Shown here: piece after piece, positions 42,369 through 52,218 of the stretch | How positions within the stretch are numbered: position 1 is the first letter of the stretch | How the letters are laid out: every line of letters starts with the position of its first letter | Source of the DNA: Nitrospirota bacterium | GTDB lineage: Bacteria > Nitrospirota > Thermodesulfovibrionia > Thermodesulfovibrionales > UBA9159 | Direction of reading: 5' to 3' | Assembly: GCA_021790195.1 (NCBI GenBank) | Contig: JAJYIF010000001.1 | Span: 1-64,000 of the forward strand | Length of the DNA stretch: 64,000 nucleotides | Position numbers and translations under genes: made by a program | The notes under the pieces: generated by a model | The model's input: only the letters and a program-made list of their open reading frames with translations | What the model was told of the DNA's origin: nothing | Database searches by the model: none

Positions 42369-42848
42369 TCAGCATTTACCCTTCCTGAACATCAGGTGCG
42401 TTAAATCTATATACTGGCTGTTCATGTTCCTGATAATCGCCGCAAGATGAATGGCGAGCCTCCTCAATATCTTGTTCGCAACCGCAGGACTGGACGCGGC
42501 AAGGCCCTCGAAGTCGGCCTTCTTCAGAACAATAAGCCTTGTCTTCTGCTCCGAGACTATAGTGGCGTCATGACTGCTCCCGTCGAGAAAAGACATAATG
42601 CCGAACATGTCGCCCTCCTTAAGGATGGCTATGCAGAACTGGCCGCCCTCGACCATAGTCTTGTTTATCTTCACTTTGCCTTTCATAATTATATTGAGGC
42701 TGTCGCCTTCCTCGCCCTCGTTATAAATCGTCTCATTCGGCCCGTAATCCCTCGACTCCAACAAACCCTCTACCAAAGCTATCTCGGAAACCTCAAGGTC
42801 CCTGAAAACATGGATCTTCTCCTTAAGTTCACTGTCCACCGCGTACAA
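42369..42848 (-). CDS. cyclic nucleotide-binding-domain protein inside the nuo operon
   Basis: 159 aa. A single cNMP-binding (Crp/EAL-type beta-roll) domain (GPNETIYNEGEEGDSLNIIM, KGKVKINK, AILKEGDMFGIMSFLDGSSH) and a C-terminal helix; no DNA-binding helix-turn-helix. The phosphate-binding cassette reads FGIMSFLDGSSHDATIV where cAMP binders have GE...PR-A, so the Glu and Arg contacts are missing. TTG start; GTG 42839 is possible. It sits 32 bp after nuoD and 19 bp before nuoH, exactly where nuoEFG are usually found. Possibly a regulatory or assembly subunit of complex I. Confidence 0.85.
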   Translation of the reverse strand: MYAVDSELKEKIHVFRDLEVSEIALVEGLLESRDYGPNETIYNEGEEGDSLNIIMKGKVKINKTMVEGGQFCIAILKEGDMFGIMSFLDGSSHDATIVSEQKTRLIVLKKADFEGLAASSPAVANKILRRLAIHLAAIIRNMNSQYIDLTHLMFRKGKC

Positions 42849-42880
42849 GGCATCTCCCTCTCAGAGTTAAAGGACCTTCT

Positions 42881-44077
42881 TCACCTGTCGCATTCGCCAA
42901 GGACGATATCGACAGTACCTATATTTGCGATAACGTCGGCCACAAGAGAGCCCTCGCACAGCCTCGGGATGACCGAGGCATGGACAAAAGAAGGCGCCCT
43001 GACCCTCATTCTGTAAGGCCTTCCGGACCCGTCACTCACGAAATAAAAGCCCAGCTCTCCCTTCGGGACCTCGGTGCAAGAATAAATCTCGCCGTCAGGC
43101 GCGGCCATCGGGCCTTTCGTAATAAGGACAAAATGGTGAATCATGGACTCCATCGTCTTGAGCACGTTGTCTTTCGGCGGAAGACTGATCTTCGGGGCAT
43201 CGGGAGCCATCACCGGTCCCACCGGCAGCTTTTCGATGCACTGCCTTATAATCCTGTTGGACTGCCTCATCTCTTCCATCCTGCAGCGATACCTGTCGTA
43301 CACATCGCCCCTTTTGCCGATAGGGACGTCGAATTCCACCTTATCATAAGCGTCATAGGGCGCATGCTTTCTCACGTCATAGGAAACTCCGGAACCCCTC
43401 AATGTGGGACCGGACAGCCCCCAATTCACGGCTTCGTCCGCCTCGATCACGCCTATGCCCTTTGTCCTCTTGAGCCATATCCGGTTCTGGTCTATCAGGG
43501 TCTCATACTCCTCTATCCGGCGCGGGAATTCGCCCGTGAACCTGTAAAGGCTGTCAATAAACTCCTGGGACACGTCGTTTCTCACGCCGCCGATCCTGGC
43601 ATAGCTCGTGGTGAGCCTCGCCCCGCAGAGCATCTCGAACAGGTCCAGTAACCATTCCCTTTCGCGGAACGCGTAGAGGAATACCGTCATCGCCCCGATA
43701 TCCAGGGCATGGGTTCCGAGCCAAAGGATGTGACTGCTGATCCTCGACATCTCCGCAACCATAGTCCTGATGTATTTCGCCCTCTCAGGGGCCTCGACCC
43801 CGAACAACCTCTCCACAGCAAGGCAGTAGCCCTGGTTGTTCGCCATGGCCGATATGTAGTCGAGCCTGTCGGTGAGGGGAAGGGCCGAAAGGTAAGTCCT
43901 GTTTTCCGCGAGCTTTTCGACTCCCCTGTGGAGGTATCCGATATAGGGAGTGCACTTCACCACTGTCTCCCCGTCGAGGTCCAGGACAAGCCGCAAAACG
44001 CCGTGAGTCGCAGGATGCTGCGGACCCATGTTAATGGTAAGTTCTCTCGTCTGTAACTCTGCGGCGCCCTTATCCAT
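42881..44077 (-). CDS. nuoD: NADH-quinone oxidoreductase subunit D
   Basis: 398 aa, NiFe-hydrogenase-like 49-kDa subunit with the quinone-site loop. Blocks: [50 protein letters not shown] and the C-terminal [20 protein letters not shown]. The C-terminal DIVLGECDR replaces the usual DIVFGEVDR. Overlaps nuoC by 8 bp; nuoC and nuoD are separate genes. Confidence 0.97.
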   Translation of the reverse strand: MDKGAAELQTRELTINMGPQHPATHGVLRLVLDLDGETVVKCTPYIGYLHRGVEKLAENRTYLSALPLTDRLDYISAMANNQGYCLAVERLFGVEAPERAKYIRTMVAEMSRISSHILWLGTHALDIGAMTVFLYAFREREWLLDLFEMLCGARLTTSYARIGGVRNDVSQEFIDSLYRFTGEFPRRIEEYETLIDQNRIWLKRTKGIGVIEADEAVNWGLSGPTLRGSGVSYDVRKHAPYDAYDKVEFDVPIGKRGDVYDRYRCRMEEMRQSNRIIRQCIEKLPVGPVMAPDAPKISLPPKDNVLKTMESMIHHFVLITKGPMAAPDGEIYSCTEVPKGELGFYFVSDGSGRPYRMRVRAPSFVHASVIPRLCEGSLVADVIANIGTVDIVLGECDR

Positions 44078-44627
44078 CCTGCCTCATCTCATATGCCCTG
44101 TTTTCTTTCGCAAGGTCATAGACCTCCTTAAGGTCTTTCCATTCCTTTTCTCCGAGGTCGCTCTTGAGCGGATAATCCTTTCTCAGCGGATGCCCTTCCC
44201 AGTCCTCGGGCATCAGGATCCTTCTGAGGTCGGGATGCCCCTTGAATCTGATTCCGAACATGTCGTAACATTCCCTCTCGAGCCAGTTCGCCCCGTCCCA
44301 CACGCCGACCACGCTGTCGATTACCGGGTCTTCCTCCGGCACCTCAGCCCTGATCCTTATCGCATGCTGATGACTGACCGAATACAGTTGATATACAATC
44401 TCGAACCTCGGCTCCTTCCTGCCGCGATAGTCGACCCCGCAGACATCCCTCAGGTAGCTGAAGCACCACTGGGGCGTGTCATGAAGGTATTCCATGATCT
44501 CCTTTATCCTGTCCTTCCTGACGATTACGGACACCTGCCCGCGGAACTCTCTTGTCCCTTTCACATCTTCAGGGAACCGCGTCTTTAAGGCCTCTGCAAT
44601 AGTCTGGGCTATAAGCTTGGGTTCCAT
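44070..44627 (-). CDS. nuoC: NADH-quinone oxidoreductase subunit C
   Basis: 185 aa, 30-kDa subunit. Blocks: [15 protein letters not shown] and the signature [22 protein letters not shown] with [17 protein letters not shown]. Hydrophilic arm subunit bridging NuoB and NuoD. One base separates it from the nuoB stop. Confidence 0.96.
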   Translation of the reverse strand: MEPKLIAQTIAEALKTRFPEDVKGTREFRGQVSVIVRKDRIKEIMEYLHDTPQWCFSYLRDVCGVDYRGRKEPRFEIVYQLYSVSHQHAIRIRAEVPEEDPVIDSVVGVWDGANWLERECYDMFGIRFKGHPDLRRILMPEDWEGHPLRKDYPLKSDLGEKEWKDLKEVYDLAKENRAYEMRQDG

Positions 44628-44628
44628 C

Positions 44629-45195
44629 CTACCGCCACCTGCTCCATTTGAAATACTCCTTTTTGATCTTCTCCTGGAGCTTAATGAGCCCGTCCATCAA
44701 CGCCTCGGGCCTGGGAGGACATCCTGGGATGTAAACATCGACAGGCAAGAAGGTATCGACGCCCTGGACCGTGCTGTAAGTATCATAAATCCCGCCCGAG
44801 CAGGCGCAGCTGCCCATGGCGATGACATATCTCGGTTCAGGCATCTGGTCGTAGACCCTTCGTATAACCGGCACCATCTTCTTTGTAACAGTGCCTGCTA
44901 TGATCACCACGTCGGATTGCCGCGGTGAGCCCCTGAATATTATCCCGAGCCTGTCGAGGTCATAATGCGAAGAGCCCGAGGTCATCATCTCGATTGCGCA
45001 ACAGGCCAGCCCGAAGCTCATCGGCCACAGAGAAGAAACCCTTCCCCAGTTGATGACCTTGTCGATGCTCGTGATTATAGTGTTCCCGGCGGGGATTACC
45101 TTGACCCCCTCTTCCACTTCAACCAAAGCAGTGCCGCCCTCTATTATCATCTGCCCACCTTCAGTCCCTCTGCGTTTCAGGTTTTTCGGAGCCAT
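44629..45195 (-). CDS. nuoB: NADH-quinone oxidoreductase subunit B (cluster N2)
   Basis: 188 aa. Cluster N2 ligands are seen in [20 protein letters not shown] and [13 protein letters not shown]2 is the last iron-sulfur cluster before quinone. Start uncertain: ATG 45195, or ATG 45150, which has AAGGTGGG upstream and would drop 15 residues. Confidence 0.96.
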   Translation of the reverse strand: MAPKNLKRRGTEGGQMIIEGGTALVEVEEGVKVIPAGNTIITSIDKVINWGRVSSLWPMSFGLACCAIEMMTSGSSHYDLDRLGIIFRGSPRQSDVVIIAGTVTKKMVPVIRRVYDQMPEPRYVIAMGSCACSGGIYDTYSTVQGVDTFLPVDVYIPGCPPRPEALMDGLIKLQEKIKKEYFKWSRWR

Positions 45196-45247
45196 CTCAG
45201 GCTTCAGGCACCGGCCTTCTCACCGGCGCTGACTACCGACATTTAAG

Positions 45248-45619
45248 TCAGTCCCACCTGAACGCTTCTTTCTTCCAAGCATAAACATATCCGACCATCA
45301 GTACCGCTATAAAGAGTATCATCTCAACTACGGCATACAGTCCGATCTTGTCAAAAACGATGGCCCAGGGATACATGAACACGGCCTCAACGTCGAAGAC
45401 CACAAAAAGCATGGCTATAATATAAAACTTTACGGAGAACCTGTATCTCGGCTCCCCCACGGGGGGATTTCCGGATTCATACGGGAAGAGTTTTTCACGG
45501 TAGGGCCTCCTCGGCCTGAAGATGATTCCGGCAAGGAGCGTGCCGACGCCAAACGCCAGAACGATCGCCATAAAGATGACTACCGGAAGATATTCCACTG
45601 GCAAATTTGAGTTTGACAT
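45248..45619 (-). CDS. nuoA: NADH-quinone oxidoreductase subunit A
   Basis: 123 aa, three helices. YESGNPPVGEPRYRFSVKFY and IAMLFVVFDVEAVFMYPWAI are diagnostic. First gene of the operon nuoABCD-cNMP-nuoHIJKLMN. No good Shine-Dalgarno; the promoter ends 12 nt upstream. Confidence 0.97.
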   Translation of the reverse strand: MSNSNLPVEYLPVVIFMAIVLAFGVGTLLAGIIFRPRRPYREKLFPYESGNPPVGEPRYRFSVKFYIIAMLFVVFDVEAVFMYPWAIVFDKIGLYAVVEMILFIAVLMVGYVYAWKKEAFRWD

Positions 45620-45631
45620 GAAACGCCCTAT

Positions 45632-45660
45632 TTTATACCTGAAATTATAATTTGAGTCAA
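45632..45660 (-). promoter_or_regulatory. promoter of the nuo operon
   Basis: Minus strand: TTGACT (45660-45655), 17-bp spacer, TATAAA (45637-45632). The nuoA ATG begins 12 nt after the -10 box, implying a 5' leader of only about 5 nt. Confidence 0.6.
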
Positions 45661-45881
45661 GTAAAAAAATAAAAAAGAATTATAAGGAAATAAAATACTG
45701 CGCGGCAGCGGCGGAGGGAGGAGAAATCGGCGCTGGAATTTCTACGCGGTCCTCTTTCTTTGTGCTATAATAATAAATCTTCTTCGTTGCGTCCTCGCAT
45801 CATGATGAATAATAACTATGCATTTAGAATAGACTTCGGAAGCTCTGACCTGAGAGCGCCCCTCGTTTGTTCCCTTCTTCC

Positions 45882-47669
45882 ATGCCGAAAGACATAAGAA
45901 ATTTCTCGATCATCGCCCATATCGATCACGGCAAGTCGACCCTTGCAGACAGGCTCCTCGAATATACCGGCGCACTAAGCCCAAGGGAGATGATGGAGCA
46001 GGTGCTCGATTCCATGGACCTCGAAAGAGAGAGGGGGATAACTATAAAGGCCCATGCGGTTAGGCTGCAATATGTCGCGGAAGACGGCAGGAACTATACA
46101 CTGAATCTCATCGATACGCCGGGCCATGTGGACTTCTCCTACGAGGTTTCGAGAAGCCTCGCCTCGTGCGAAGGCGCCTTGCTCGTCGTCGATGCGACCC
46201 AGGGGGTGGAGGCCCAGACCGTGGCCAACGCATACCTTGCAGCGGCCAATAATCTGGAGATGGTGCCGGTCATCAACAAGATAGACCTCCCGGCCGCCGA
46301 GCCCGAGAAGGTGAAAGAACAGATTGAGGAGATCATCGGCATCGACAGTTCCAACGCCGTATTGGCAAGCGCCAAGGAGGGGATAGGCACAAAAGAGATC
46401 CTCGAGGCTGTCGTCAAGAGAATCCCCCCGCCGGGCGGTGACGACCGGAAACCCTTAAAGGCGCTCATTTTCGACTCCTGGTTTGATAATTATCAGGGCG
46501 CCATAGTTCTCGTAAGGATTTTCGAAGGCAGGGTGAGCACCGGGATGAAGATAAGACTCATGAGCTCGAGAAAAGAGTTCGAAGTCTCGAACGTGGGGGT
46601 CTTTACGCCCAAGATGGTCAAGATGGACGAGCTTTCCTCCGGAGACGTGGGTTACATAATAGCCGGCATCAAGAGAGTGAGCGACACTAATATCGGGGAT
46701 ACGATCACCGGGGTCGATAACCCGGCCGAAAAGCCCTGCCCGGGATACAAGGAAGTGAAGCCCATGGTCTTTTGCGGGCTCTATCCCACGGAGACACAGC
46801 AATATGAAGGGCTGAAGGACGCCCTCGAAAAACTGCGGCTCAACGATTCCTCGTTCACCTTCGAGCCCGAGACGTCCACCGCCCTGGGCTTTGGATTCAG
46901 GTGCGGCTTCCTCGGCCTTCTTCACATGGAGATCATCAAAGAGCGGCTGGAGCGCGAATTCGGGCTCTCCCTCCTCAGCACCGCCCCGACCGTAATCTAC
47001 AGGGTCAAAACCGCGAAGGGAGAGGACCTGCTGGTAGACAACCCCACGGTCCTCCCTGAGAGATTTGAATTCATAGAGGAGCCTTTTGTGAAGGTGACCA
47101 TATTTGTCCCCCAGTCCTTCATCGGCTCCGTTCTCGACCTCTGCCAGGAAAAAGGCGGCATCCAGAAAGAGTTTACTTACATAGGGAAAGAGAGGATAAT
47201 GGTGGTCTACGAGGTCCCCCTGAACGAAATCCTCTGGGATTTTTATGATAGACTAAAGTCCTTATCAAGGGGATATGCCTCGATGGACTACGAGTTCATA
47301 GGATACCGGGAATCCGATCTGACAAGACTCGACATATTATTGAACGGGGAGCCTGTCGATGCCCTTTCCTTGATAGTTCAGAGAGATCAGGCGTATTATA
47401 AAGGAAGGCAGATTGCCGAAAAACTGAGAGAAGTAATACCGAGACAGCTTTATGAGGTCGTAATACAGGCAGCGGTAGGCAACAAGGTGATTGCGCGGGA
47501 AAGTGTGAAGGCCCTCCGCAAGGACGTCCTTGCCAAATGTTACGGCGGCGACATCACCAGGAAAAGAAAACTTCTGGAGAAGCAGAAGGAAGGGAAAAAG
47601 AGGATGAAACAGGTAGGGCGCATAGAGATCCCTCAGGAGGCGTTTCTCTCGGTGCTTAAGGTGAAATAA
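45882..47669 (+). CDS. lepA: elongation factor 4 (LepA)
   Basis: 595 aa translational GTPase that back-translocates or remodels stalled ribosomes. G1 [16 protein letters not shown]2 [15 protein letters not shown]3 [17 protein letters not shown]4 [10 protein letters not shown], and the LepA-specific C-terminal domain ([52 protein letters not shown]). ATG 45882 matches the family start [10 protein letters not shown]; there is no clear Shine-Dalgarno. Together with lepB it keeps the classical lepA-lepB order. Confidence 0.97.
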   Translation: MPKDIRNFSIIAHIDHGKSTLADRLLEYTGALSPREMMEQVLDSMDLERERGITIKAHAVRLQYVAEDGRNYTLNLIDTPGHVDFSYEVSRSLASCEGALLVVDATQGVEAQTVANAYLAAANNLEMVPVINKIDLPAAEPEKVKEQIEEIIGIDSSNAVLASAKEGIGTKEILEAVVKRIPPPGGDDRKPLKALIFDSWFDNYQGAIVLVRIFEGRVSTGMKIRLMSSRKEFEVSNVGVFTPKMVKMDELSSGDVGYIIAGIKRVSDTNIGDTITGVDNPAEKPCPGYKEVKPMVFCGLYPTETQQYEGLKDALEKLRLNDSSFTFEPETSTALGFGFRCGFLGLLHMEIIKERLEREFGLSLLSTAPTVIYRVKTAKGEDLLVDNPTVLPERFEFIEEPFVKVTIFVPQSFIGSVLDLCQEKGGIQKEFTYIGKERIMVVYEVPLNEILWDFYDRLKSLSRGYASMDYEFIGYRESDLTRLDILLNGEPVDALSLIVQRDQAYYKGRQIAEKLREVIPRQLYEVVIQAAVGNKVIARESVKALRKDVLAKCYGGDITRKRKLLEKQKEGKKRMKQVGRIEIPQEAFLSVLKVK

Positions 47670-47714
47670 GCGTATAGCGTATAAGGCAGTTTTATGCCTT
47701 ATACGCTATACGCT
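47669..47714. repeat. 20-bp perfect palindrome between lepA and lepB
   Basis: Left arm 47669-47688, loop GTTTTA (47689-47694), right arm 47695-47714. Each arm contains a tandem GCGTATA-GCGTATA. It begins at the last base of the lepA stop. No U-run follows, so termination is unlikely. It could be an RNA-processing or translation-control hairpin for lepB. Confidence 0.85.
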
Positions 47715-47743
47715 CAGTAATTACAATGGAGGAAAATCATCCG

Positions 47744-48358
47744 GTGAAGAAGACAAATAAAGAAATACTGTGGGAATATACCAAAGCCATTGTTACCGCT
47801 CTTGTGCTGGCGCTGTTCATACGCGCCTATTTTGTCCAGGCGTTCAAGATACCCTCGGGCTCGATGATCCCGACTCTGCTCGTAGGAGACCACATATTGG
47901 TGAACAAGTTCATCTACGGGACGACCATACCTTTCACCGACAAGAGAATACTCGTTTTCAGGAAGCCGGAAAAAGGGGACGTAATAGTGTTCAAGTATCC
48001 TGAAGACCCGAGCAGGGATTTCATCAAGCGGGTGATGGCGGTTGGGGGCGATGTGATAGAATCGAAGAACAAGGTGATCTATGTAAACGGCAAGCCCGTA
48101 AATGAGCCTTATGTCCAGCACACGGACAACTATATCAGACCGAGGGAACTGGATGCGAGGGACAATTTCGGCCCTTACACGGTCCCGAAGGGCAAATACT
48201 TCATGATGGGGGACAACCGCGACCAGAGTTACGACAGCAGATACTGGGGCTTTGTGGACACAAAGGAGATTAAGGGAAAAGCCCTTATCATATACTGGTC
48301 GTGGAACAGCAAGAAGCATTGGCCGAGATTCGACAGAATAGGGAAGCTCATAAATTGA
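47744..48358 (+). CDS. lepB: signal peptidase I
   Basis: 204 aa from GTG 47744, which has GGAGG 11 nt upstream; ATG 47726 lies right behind the palindrome without a ribosome site. One N-terminal transmembrane helix (KAIVTALVLALFIRAYF). Catalytic Ser40 in FKIPSGSMIPTL and the general-base Lys in SRDFIKRVMAVGGD. MMGDNRDQSYDSRYWG is box E. Cleaves Sec and Tat signal peptides at the periplasmic face. Confidence 0.95.
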   Translation: MKKTNKEILWEYTKAIVTALVLALFIRAYFVQAFKIPSGSMIPTLLVGDHILVNKFIYGTTIPFTDKRILVFRKPEKGDVIVFKYPEDPSRDFIKRVMAVGGDVIESKNKVIYVNGKPVNEPYVQHTDNYIRPRELDARDNFGPYTVPKGKYFMMGDNRDQSYDSRYWGFVDTKEIKGKALIIYWSWNSKKHWPRFDRIGKLIN

Positions 48359-48708
48359 AATACCTTCATAACGAAAGAGGCTGGATAAAGCCGCTGCTGT
48401 CGATCTGCATACTTGTGGTGGCGGTTTACACCGGCCTTAAGTTCGGCATGCCCTATTATAGGTATTCGGCCTTCAAGAGCGAGGCTACGGACATAGCCCT
48501 CACCGCCGGCGCGACAGGGGATCTGAATAGAGTGAGAAAGGATATTTATGCTTCCGCTCAAAGCTACAATATTCCCATCAAGCAGGATGATATCACAGTG
48601 GAAAGAGACGGAAATAATATCCATGTGCAAACATCGTGGTCTGTACAGGTCGATATCTTCGGGGTCTATCAAAGAACTCTGGATTTCAATGTCGATATAG
48701 AGGCGTAG
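48355..48708 (+). CDS. small single-pass membrane protein (DUF4845-like)
   Basis: 117 aa from TTG 48355, which overlaps the lepB TGA (TTGA); an in-frame ATG at 48301 lies well inside lepB and is less likely. One N-terminal membrane helix (PLLSICILVVAVYTGLKFG), then an alpha/beta extracytoplasmic domain with DDITVERDGNNIHVQTSW. Size, topology and the lepB neighbour match the DUF4845 type seen next to lepB in proteobacteria. Function unknown. Confidence 0.75.
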   Translation: MKYLHNERGWIKPLLSICILVVAVYTGLKFGMPYYRYSAFKSEATDIALTAGATGDLNRVRKDIYASAQSYNIPIKQDDITVERDGNNIHVQTSWSVQVDIFGVYQRTLDFNVDIEA

Positions 48709-48709
48709 A

Positions 48710-49372
48710 TTGTTTACCGGCATTATTGTTGAGTTGGGAACAGTTGTCTCCATGGATCGCAAGGTGGCCGATGCACGCCTCGCGATCTCTGCCGGAAGTC
48801 TGTCAAAGGACGCGGAGATCGGAGACAGCGTATCTATCAACGGCGTCTGCCTTACGATTGTAGACATTAAGAAGGATGTGCTTGCCTTCGACGTGTCTGC
48901 TGAGACGTTGGGGTCAACCAATCTCGGCGGTCTCAGGCCGGGAGACAGGGCGAACCTGGAGCCCTCGCTTCGCGCGGACGGAAAGCTCGGCGGACATTTC
49001 GTGACGGGTCATGTAGACGCCGTGGGCAGGATAAAAGAAAAGAGTCCTGTAGGAGACGCCTTTAGGATCGTCATTGATTCGCCCGGACAACTCACCGGTT
49101 TGCTTGTGGACAAAGGCTCCGTCGCGGTTGATGGAATAAGTTTGACCGTCGTTGAGGTGTCAGGGGATTCCTTCAGCGTAATGATTATTCCCCACACGGC
49201 GAAGGTCACTACCATCGGTCTTAAAAGGGTAGGCGACAGCGTAAACCTTGAGGCGGACATCATAGGGAAATATGTGGCCAGGTTAGTGAAAGGGTCTTCG
49301 GCGTCATCGTCCGGCGGCGACGGGAGGTTGTTGAAATCCCTGCAACAGGCGGGATTTATGCGGGAGGGATGA
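48710..49372 (+). CDS. ribE: riboflavin synthase, alpha subunit
   Basis: 220 aa. Dismutates two lumazines to riboflavin. Tandem lumazine-binding barrels: [12 protein letters not shown]...[11 protein letters not shown] with [14 protein letters not shown], and the second with [11 protein letters not shown] and [16 protein letters not shown] start with GAGGCG upstream. Four bases before ribBA, forming a riboflavin operon. No FMN riboswitch is visible. Confidence 0.95.
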   Translation: MFTGIIVELGTVVSMDRKVADARLAISAGSLSKDAEIGDSVSINGVCLTIVDIKKDVLAFDVSAETLGSTNLGGLRPGDRANLEPSLRADGKLGGHFVTGHVDAVGRIKEKSPVGDAFRIVIDSPGQLTGLLVDKGSVAVDGISLTVVEVSGDSFSVMIIPHTAKVTTIGLKRVGDSVNLEADIIGKYVARLVKGSSASSSGGDGRLLKSLQQAGFMREG

Positions 49373-49376
49373 GAGG

Positions 49377-50588
49377 ATGCAAAAGTATAAGTTCAACAGC
49401 ATAGATGAAGCCGTAGAGGATATTGCCAGTGGCAAGATCGTGATCCTCGTGGATGATGAAGACAGGGAAAACGAGGGGGACCTTTGCATGGCCGCCGAGA
49501 AGGTTACGCCTGCGGCCATAAACTTTATGGCAAAGCACGGTAGGGGCCTCATATGCCTTTCCCTTACTCCCCAAAGGGTTGATGAGCTGCAGTTGCAGAT
49601 GATGACGGACGACAACACCTCACAGTTCGGCACGGCCTTCACTGTATCCATAGAGGCCAAGAAAGGCGTCACGACCGGGATATCGGCTGCCGACAGGGCG
49701 ACTACCATACTCACCGCCATAGCCCCGAAGACCAGTTCGGAAGACCTCGCAAGGCCGGGCCATATCTTTCCTCTGCGCGCGAAGCCTGGCGGGGTTTTGC
49801 AGAGGGCCGGCCAGACTGAAGGCTCGGTCGATCTTGCGCGTCTTGCAGGCCTTTATCCCGCCGGCGTGATATGCGAGATAATGAGCGACGACGGGACCAT
49901 GGCGAGGGTGCCGGAGCTGATGGAGTTCGCCGGGAAACATTCCCTTAAGATAGTGACAGTCAAAGATCTCATCCATTACAGGACAAGGACGGAGCGGTTT
50001 GTAAAGAGGATCTCGGACGTCAAGCTACCTACGGAGTTCGGCGATTTCAGGGCCATCGCATATGCAAACGATATGGACAGCAACATCCATATTGCCCTCG
50101 TAAAGGGAGAATTGAAACCGGAAGAAGCTGTCCTCGTGCGCGTGCATTCGGAATGTCTGACTGGCGACGTATTCGGATCAAAGAGGTGCGACTGCGGAGA
50201 ACAGCTGCACAAGGCCATGGGCATGGTGGACAAAGAGGGCAAAGGCGTTGTCCTGTATATGAGGCAGGAAGGAAGAGGTATAGGGCTTGCGAACAAGCTC
50301 AGGGCTTATGAGCTCCAGGACAAGGGACTGGACACTGTGGAGGCTAACATAAAACTCGGCTTCAAGCCCGACCTGAGAGACTACGGTATCGGCGCGCAGA
50401 TCCTCGTCGATCTCGGGGTCCGCAGGATGAGACTTATGACCAACAATCCCAAAAAGATCGTCGGCCTCGAAGGATACGGCCTCAAGGTAGTCGAGAGGGT
50501 GCCTATCGAAAGCAGACCCCATGAGAAAAACATTATTTATCTCCAGACAAAGAAGAAAAAGCTGGGGCACATGCTGGACAACGTCTGA
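49377..50588 (+). CDS. ribBA: bifunctional DHBP synthase/GTP cyclohydrolase II
   Basis: 403 aa. N-terminal RibB (residues 1-200): [53 protein letters not shown]-terminal Rib[21 protein letters not shown] with the zinc cysteines, [35 protein letters not shown]. Supplies both branches leading to lumazine. The lumazine synthase gene (ribH) is not in the window. Confidence 0.97.
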   Translation: MQKYKFNSIDEAVEDIASGKIVILVDDEDRENEGDLCMAAEKVTPAAINFMAKHGRGLICLSLTPQRVDELQLQMMTDDNTSQFGTAFTVSIEAKKGVTTGISAADRATTILTAIAPKTSSEDLARPGHIFPLRAKPGGVLQRAGQTEGSVDLARLAGLYPAGVICEIMSDDGTMARVPELMEFAGKHSLKIVTVKDLIHYRTRTERFVKRISDVKLPTEFGDFRAIAYANDMDSNIHIALVKGELKPEEAVLVRVHSECLTGDVFGSKRCDCGEQLHKAMGMVDKEGKGVVLYMRQEGRGIGLANKLRAYELQDKGLDTVEANIKLGFKPDLRDYGIGAQILVDLGVRRMRLMTNNPKKIVGLEGYGLKVVERVPIESRPHEKNIIYLQTKKKKLGHMLDNV

Positions 50589-50763
50589 GAATATCAAAAG
50601 AGAATATCCCGACAATGTGTCCGTGAGACTATAGAATCATTATCAAAAGCCCTTTCAGGATGACCGGCGACAAAGACCCATAAAATGAGCCTGGCGCCGA
50701 AGACCAGCAGAAAGATGAAACCCAATTTCCGACAAGCCCGCACATCATCTCAGATTCTGATCA

Positions 50764-51840
50764 TCAAGTGTCCGCCCGTGATCTCAACGGCCCGATGGAG
50801 CGCAACGGCCGTTTCCTGATAGCCATCGAGAGGCGCGACAGGAAGATATTTCCTCCGAGCAACTTTAATGCTCTTCCCGATAATGACAGACCTGCTCTTA
50901 GCAGAGATATGATGCGGACTTTGTCGGGACGCTGCAAAGAGGCGCGCTCAAGATATCTGCTCATTTGTATTCGCCACAAGTCGGATTTGTCTGTTACACC
51001 CAGTCTGAAGGGTTTGAGCGGCTCCGGTTTGCATCCATCATCGGGGACTCTTAAGTTCCCGAGTATTTCTCCGACAGTTGCACCTCTTATGCCCTTTCTT
51101 AACAGATCTTCCCATGTATAATTTTTCAGATTTCTTCCAGAAAACCTGCGGGCACAAAGATAAGCTATCCTGTCCGGCAAATAATTGATCAACGGCAAAC
51201 CTGTTGTATGAAGCTCGATCGGGAAGTATCTGTATGGTGTCTCCGTAACAAATAAAATGCCATCGGGCTTCAGCCGCTTCCACATTTGAGGCAGCAATGT
51301 CTTGCGCTCTCGAGGCAGAAAATGCTCATATACTGCATTCAGCAGTATATAGTCAAATTCGCCAATGTCCCCGGAGACTTGATCTGCGCTTCCGGAAAGC
51401 AACAGCGTCACATTGGTGAACCCGTAATGCTCCGCCCTATGCCTTGCTACGGACAATAACCTGTCATTCAACTCTATCCCCACTATGTTGGTAAACGGCA
51501 TCATCCTGGATAATACCATTGTCGACGCTCCGCAACCGCATCCAAAATCCAACAACCGCTTGCCCCTGAATTCATCTTCGCTGATATGGCTCAGGAGGTC
51601 ATATCTCAGGTTTTCTTGCAGATAGTCGGGAGATTCATCCCGCATGATCTCATCACAAAGCCAGGCTGGTCCCTTCGCATCCAGAATGTGCTCTATCAAA
51701 TCGACGGGATAAGTCGTTTCACATGTTCCGTAAGGCATGAACAATTCTCTGCGCAGCAACCTGACCGTAATCCTGCTCCTGCCCGGGGCCATTCTCTCGA
51801 TTTCGATGTCCGCGTCTTTATGTGTTATAATTGTTTTCAT
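50764..51840 (-). CDS. SAM-dependent methyltransferase, class I
   Basis: 358 aa from ATG 51840 with TGGGGA upstream; the frame is open to 51894. Rossmann methyltransferase with motif I LLDFGCGCGASTMVLSRM, NIVGIELNDRLL, and EFDYILLNAVYEHF, KPDGILFVTETPYRYFP. The C-terminal 100 residues have no assignment. At the left edge of the glycan cluster, so a sugar or lipid-linked glycan substrate is plausible. Confidence 0.8.
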   Translation of the reverse strand: MKTIITHKDADIEIERMAPGRSRITVRLLRRELFMPYGTCETTYPVDLIEHILDAKGPAWLCDEIMRDESPDYLQENLRYDLLSHISEDEFRGKRLLDFGCGCGASTMVLSRMMPFTNIVGIELNDRLLSVARHRAEHYGFTNVTLLLSGSADQVSGDIGEFDYILLNAVYEHFLPRERKTLLPQMWKRLKPDGILFVTETPYRYFPIELHTTGLPLINYLPDRIAYLCARRFSGRNLKNYTWEDLLRKGIRGATVGEILGNLRVPDDGCKPEPLKPFRLGVTDKSDLWRIQMSRYLERASLQRPDKVRIISLLRAGLSLSGRALKLLGGNIFLSRLSMAIRKRPLRSIGPLRSRADT

Positions 51841-51879
51841 TCCCCAAGAAGGCTGTGCCACGCAACATTGAACGGAACA

Positions 51880-52218
51880 TGATCGGATTTCCACGGGTCG
51901 TCCTTATCCCGCTGCTTCTTGCGCCAGCCATCTCCATATTTCTTGCTGTCTCACGCACAATATCTTTATCGTATTCCCGCAGAATTTTCTGACGTCGTCG
52001 GCCAATCCGCCATCAACTATGATTATCTCAGTCCGCTCGGCGCCACGAGTCCGGGCAAAAAGACTTTCCGGGATTGAACGCAGAAATTCGGCACGGCTAT
52101 ACATGGGGATAATCACCGTGACAAGAGGTCGTTCATTGTGGTTCATATCGTTCCAGATCAGTCGACTACGGATTGTTCTTATTGCATACTTCAAATCGGT
52201 CAATAGTACACGGCACAT
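51880..52218 (-). pseudogene. family 2 glycosyltransferase, 5' fragment with frameshift
   Basis: The open frame (104 aa) begins a GT-A fold: LVTVIIPMYSRAEFLRSIPE and TEIIIVDGGLADDVRKFCG, with GG for the usual DGS/DDG. It then reads into nonsense (EIWRWLAQEAAG). Adding one A in the run at 51939-51941 restores QQENMEMAGARSSGIR, the expected continuation. Beyond about 51880 homology stops where the methyltransferase gene begins. A broken, truncated GT2. Confidence 0.75.

Noticed and set aside
48301-48354. Upstream ATG for the small membrane protein after lepB
   Set aside because: Lies fully inside lepB; the TTG at 48355 overlapping the lepB stop fits better.
48640-48720. FMN riboswitch before the riboflavin genes
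   Set aside because: No RFN-element conserved blocks are seen; ribE follows the preceding gene with no leader.
50586-50612. Direct repeat GAGAATATC twice after ribBA
   Set aside because: Too short and only two copies; no dyad or terminator with it.
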